A stretch of DNA of 64,000 nt from Prochlorococcus sp. HOT208_60m_813B04 (GTDB lineage Bacteria; Cyanobacteriota; Cyanobacteriia; PCC-6307; Cyanobiaceae): contig MWOU01000114.1 of the NCBI GenBank assembly GCA_002025975.1, positions 1 through 64,000 on the forward strand, in the 5' to 3' direction. A program made the translations under genes and the position numbers. This document shows, piece by piece, positions 61,889 through 64,000 of this stretch (position 1 is its first letter; the number at the start of each line of letters is the position of its first letter). Below the pieces are notes generated by a model that was not told the origin of the DNA, ran no database searches, and saw nothing but the letters and a program-made list of their open reading frames with translations.

Positions 61889-62344
61889 ATGGAACAAATA
61901 TTTTCAAAATTAAAATTCATAACCCATGGCGAGGGTTTTATTGATATCACATATGATTTAAATTTATGTGTTGAAAAAAATAATTTTCATTCCGGAATTT
62001 TAAATTTAACTTCACTTCATACAAGTTGCAGTTTAACTATTAATGAGAACGCAGATCCAAATGTACTGAGGGACCTAAAAAAGTATATGCAATCGATAGT
62101 TCCCTATGATTCTTACTTAACCTTATCAACAAATAGAGAAGAAATATCCTATAAACATTATCAAGAAGGGGCTGACGATATGCCAGCACATATTAAAACA
62201 TCCTTAACAAATTCTTGTTTATCTTTGAGTTTTCAAGACGGAAAAATTATGCTTGGCACATGGCAAGCAATTTATTTATGGGAACATCGATTTGATCAAA
62301 AGGAAAGAATCATAAATGTACATATAATTGGTGAGAAAAAGTAA
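61889..62344 (+). CDS. YjbQ/UPF0047 family protein
   Basis: This 151-residue protein belongs to the YjbQ family, with LTSLHTSCSLTINENADPNVLRDL and the late GTWQAIYLWEHR. Members bind metal and have been given weak thiamine-phosphate-synthase-like roles; function here is not known. It is followed by the PCD gene on the same strand. Confidence 0.9.
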   Translation: MEQIFSKLKFITHGEGFIDITYDLNLCVEKNNFHSGILNLTSLHTSCSLTINENADPNVLRDLKKYMQSIVPYDSYLTLSTNREEISYKHYQEGADDMPAHIKTSLTNSCLSLSFQDGKIMLGTWQAIYLWEHRFDQKERIINVHIIGEKK

Positions 62345-62380
62345 GACATTTATAATGTAATAAGTCAGATTTCTAATTTA

Positions 62381-62671
62381 ATGGAACCCTACATTTTGCA
62401 AGATGAAGAACTGAATGAATTAGTTGTCAAAATACCTGGCTGGGAAATTAAATCTAAACAAATCCAGAGAGAATTTAACTTCGCTAATTTTATTGAAGCC
62501 TTTGCTTTTATGACTAAGGTTGCTTTAATCTGTGAAAAATACAATCATCATCCTAACTGGGAGAATGTTTATGCAAAAGTAATAATTAAATTAAATACAC
62601 ATGATCTAGGAGGTATTACGAATCTGGATCAAACATTAGCTTCCGAAATCAACAAAATTTTCGATCAATAA
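62381..62671 (+). CDS. Pterin-4a-carbinolamine dehydratase
   Basis: This 96-residue protein is a genuine PCD: CEKYNHHPNWENVYAKVIIKLNTHDLGGI carries the HH/NW and late His/Asp catalytic pattern. It dehydrates pterin-4a-carbinolamine in pterin recycling, or has an assembly function in organisms lacking aromatic-amino-acid hydroxylases. It is a useful contrast with the degenerate acRAF-like relative at 3048. It lies between yjbQ and the CobW-family gene. Confidence 0.95.
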   Translation: MEPYILQDEELNELVVKIPGWEIKSKQIQREFNFANFIEAFAFMTKVALICEKYNHHPNWENVYAKVIIKLNTHDLGGITNLDQTLASEINKIFDQ

Positions 62672-62700
62672 AAATATAAACTTGTTTTCAACTATTCAAA

Positions 62701-63810
62701 ATGTCTAAAAAATTATTGCCAGTTACTATTATTAGTGGATTTTTAGGTTCTGGCAAAACTACACTTCTCAATCATATTTTAAAAAATCAAGTTGGTATTA
62801 AAACAGCTGTTTTAGTCAACGAATTTGGAGAGATCGGAATAGATAATGACTTAATAATAGAAGGCTCAGAAGATATGATCGAATTAAATAATGGATGTAT
62901 ATGTTGCTCTATCAATGGCGAATTATTAAATACCGTATCCAAAGTTTTAGAAAGAGCTGAAGAAATAGACTATCTGATTGTTGAAACAACTGGATTAGCA
63001 GATCCATTACCAGTAGCCATGACTTTTGCGGCTGGTGATCTTAGAGAAAAAGTAAGATTAGATTCGATAATCACTGTCATTGATGGAGAAAATTTTGATT
63101 TTGAAATTAATAATACAAGTGTCGCCTATTCTCAAATTTTATACGGAGATATCCTTCTTCTTAATAAATCTGATTTAGTAAATGAAAAACAATTAAAGAA
63201 AATAGAGGAGTTTATAAATAAAATAAAAAAAGAACCAAGGATTTTGAGATCAACTAATAGTGAAGTTGCATTACATACAATAATGAGCGTGGGTCTATTT
63301 GAGACGGATTCTTTTGAATTCGAGAAAAATAAAAAAAATATAGAACAAAATTCCCACGATCACTCTTCTCATTCCCACGATCACTCTTCTCATTCCCACG
63401 ATCACTCTTCTCATTCCCACGATCACTCTTCTCATTCCCACGATAACTCTTCTCATTCCCACGATCACTCTTCTCATTCCCACGATCACTCTTCTCATTC
63501 CCACGATTTGAACAATAATATCGAGGGTTTTACCTCAGTTTCATATGAGACGTTTGAACCATTTTCTTTAAGAAAGTTTCAATATTTCTTAGATAATCAA
63601 ATCTCACAAAATGTTTTTAGAGCAAAAGGAATATTATGGTTTATGGAAAGTGAAAGAAAACACATTTTTCACCTATCTGGAAAGCGGTTTTCTCTAGATG
63701 ATGAGGAATGGACAAAAGAAAAATCTAACAAGATAGTGTTAATTGGGAAAAACTTAGATCACCAAACTATTAAAAATCAACTGTCATCATGTAGATTTAA
63801 TTCAGATTAG
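62701..63810 (+). CDS. CobW/COG0523 metal-chaperone GTPase with His-rich insertion
   Basis: This 369-residue G3E GTPase has the P-loop GFLGSGKTTL at residues 13-22 and CICC at residues 66-69 (a CxCC metal site). Its hallmark here is a His/Asp/Ser-rich insertion at residues 218-269, encoded by a 21-base tandem repeat. COG0523 proteins deliver zinc or cobalt; the His tract is probably a metal-binding arm. Its metal and partner are unknown. Confidence 0.93.
   Translation: MSKKLLPVTIISGFLGSGKTTLLNHILKNQVGIKTAVLVNEFGEIGIDNDLIIEGSEDMIELNNGCICCSINGELLNTVSKVLERAEEIDYLIVETTGLADPLPVAMTFAAGDLREKVRLDSIITVIDGENFDFEINNTSVAYSQILYGDILLLNKSDLVNEKQLKKIEEFINKIKKEPRILRSTNSEVALHTIMSVGLFETDSFEFEKNKKNIEQNSHDHSSHSHDHSSHSHDHSSHSHDHSSHSHDNSSHSHDHSSHSHDHSSHSHDLNNNIEGFTSVSYETFEPFSLRKFQYFLDNQISQNVFRAKGILWFMESERKHIFHLSGKRFSLDDEEWTKEKSNKIVLIGKNLDHQTIKNQLSSCRFNSD
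63352..63507 (+). repeat. In-frame 21-base minisatellite (seven copies) in the CobW-family gene
   Basis: The unit TCCCACGATCACTCTTCTCAT, coding SHDHSSH, occurs seven times (63352-63498) with a nine-base partial at the end. Copy 5 has one base change, CAC to AAC, at 63445, so His becomes Asn. All other copies are identical, so the array probably expanded recently. The minus-strand 69-residue ORF across it is only a shadow. Confidence 0.97.
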
Positions 63811-63836
63811 AGTTCATATTAGGATTTAATTAATTT

Positions 63837-64000
63837 TTGAAAATACGCACTAAAGGGTTTAAAAAAACATTAACAGAATTAAATTTTCTTTATTTCACTT
63901 CGTTTATTGTTTCACTTTTAGTAATCATTCCAATTTCAAATTTTCTTCTGGAGGGATTTGATTACATTATTAGTGGAAATTTTTCATTAGGTATTGCTGG
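63837..64000 (+). CDS. Start of a probable membrane permease (partial)
   Basis: From a TTG at 63837 the frame stays open to the window end, giving about 54 residues: MKIRTKGFKKTLTELN then a hydrophobic stretch FIVSLLVIIPISNFL. A short loop and FSLGIAG follow. It resembles the N-terminus of an ABC transporter permease such as an iron or thiamine type, but too little is seen to name it. Confidence 0.5.
   Translation, partial: MKIRTKGFKKTLTELNFLYFTSFIVSLLVIIPISNFLLEGFDYIISGNFSLGIA

Noticed and set aside
63295-63504. 69-residue minus-strand ORF repeating GMRRVIV
   Set aside because: It is the antisense shadow of the in-frame 21-base minisatellite in the CobW-family gene.
63352-63507. Tandem repeat considered as a CRISPR array
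   Set aside because: The units are contiguous without spacers and are part of an open coding frame.

Overview
The window looks like a chromosome segment of a high-light-adapted Prochlorococcus (marine picocyanobacterium). The base composition is strongly AT-rich and genes are densely packed. The alpha-carboxysome cluster carries form IA Rubisco, light-independent and light-dependent protochlorophyllide reductases sit side by side, and PsaM, Psb27, an AAR/ADO alkane pathway and a ferrochelatase with a chlorophyll-binding-like tail are present. From memory, the ADO protein resembles HLII-type strains; that clade call is tentative. No rRNA, tRNA, CRISPR array or insertion sequence was seen.

Layout. 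1-3.0 kb: start of an ABC exporter, hisG, a glyoxalase II-like hydrolase, RidA and a small conserved protein. 3.0-11.7 kb: the carboxysome block on the minus strand (csoS1, cbbL, cbbS, csoS2, csoS3/csoSCA, csoS4A, csoS4B, acRAF-like gene), with rdgB and csoS1D next to it. The cbbL-cbbS and cbbS-csoS2 gaps hold strong inverted repeats that may set relative transcript levels. 11.8-17.3 kb: an unknown protein, then chlN-chlB-chlL, converging on por. 17.3-26 kb: psaM (missing from the ORF track), a lipoate ligase-like protein, a site-2-type protease, trpF, folE, and the minus-strand run creatininase-like / ado / aar / accA / SDR. 26-29.4 kb: an S1-domain protein, Tab2-like protein and a multicopper-type (YfiH/PgeF) protein. 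29.4-44 kb: ilvB, hemH, a lone tyrosine recombinase, cobO, pyrH, frr, a geranylgeranyl-reductase-like enzyme, tal, ftsI with a possible ftsL, a CPBP protease, a double phosphoglycerate-mutase protein and lepB. 44-57 kb: arsC/spx-like, ppa, small unknowns, proS, psb27, purA, a PfkB kinase, cutA, cobK, ssb, DUF2854-like, argB, a DUF3153-like membrane protein and priA. 57-64 kb: the primary sigma factor, hemC, a second pyrophosphatase gene with a homopolymer frameshift, an M32 carboxypeptidase, YjbQ, a PCD, a CobW GTPase with a His-rich minisatellite, and the start of a membrane protein.

How the genes work together: carbon fixation (Rubisco, shell, carbonic anhydrase, assembly factor), tetrapyrrole and chlorophyll synthesis (hemC, hemH, chlLNB, por, a GG-reductase-like enzyme), cobalamin steps (cobO, cobK), photosystem small subunits and assembly (psaM, psb27, tab2) and housekeeping. 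I do not see an entirely new multi-gene system. The observations most worth testing are: a YfiH/PgeF gene that seems to need an AUU start, a pyrophosphatase broken or recoded at an 8-base homopolymer, inverted repeats inside the carboxysome operon, a 13-base motif shared by the csoS1/rdgB and priA/rpoD gaps, an FtsL-like gene coupled to ftsI, and a stand-alone tyrosine recombinase.
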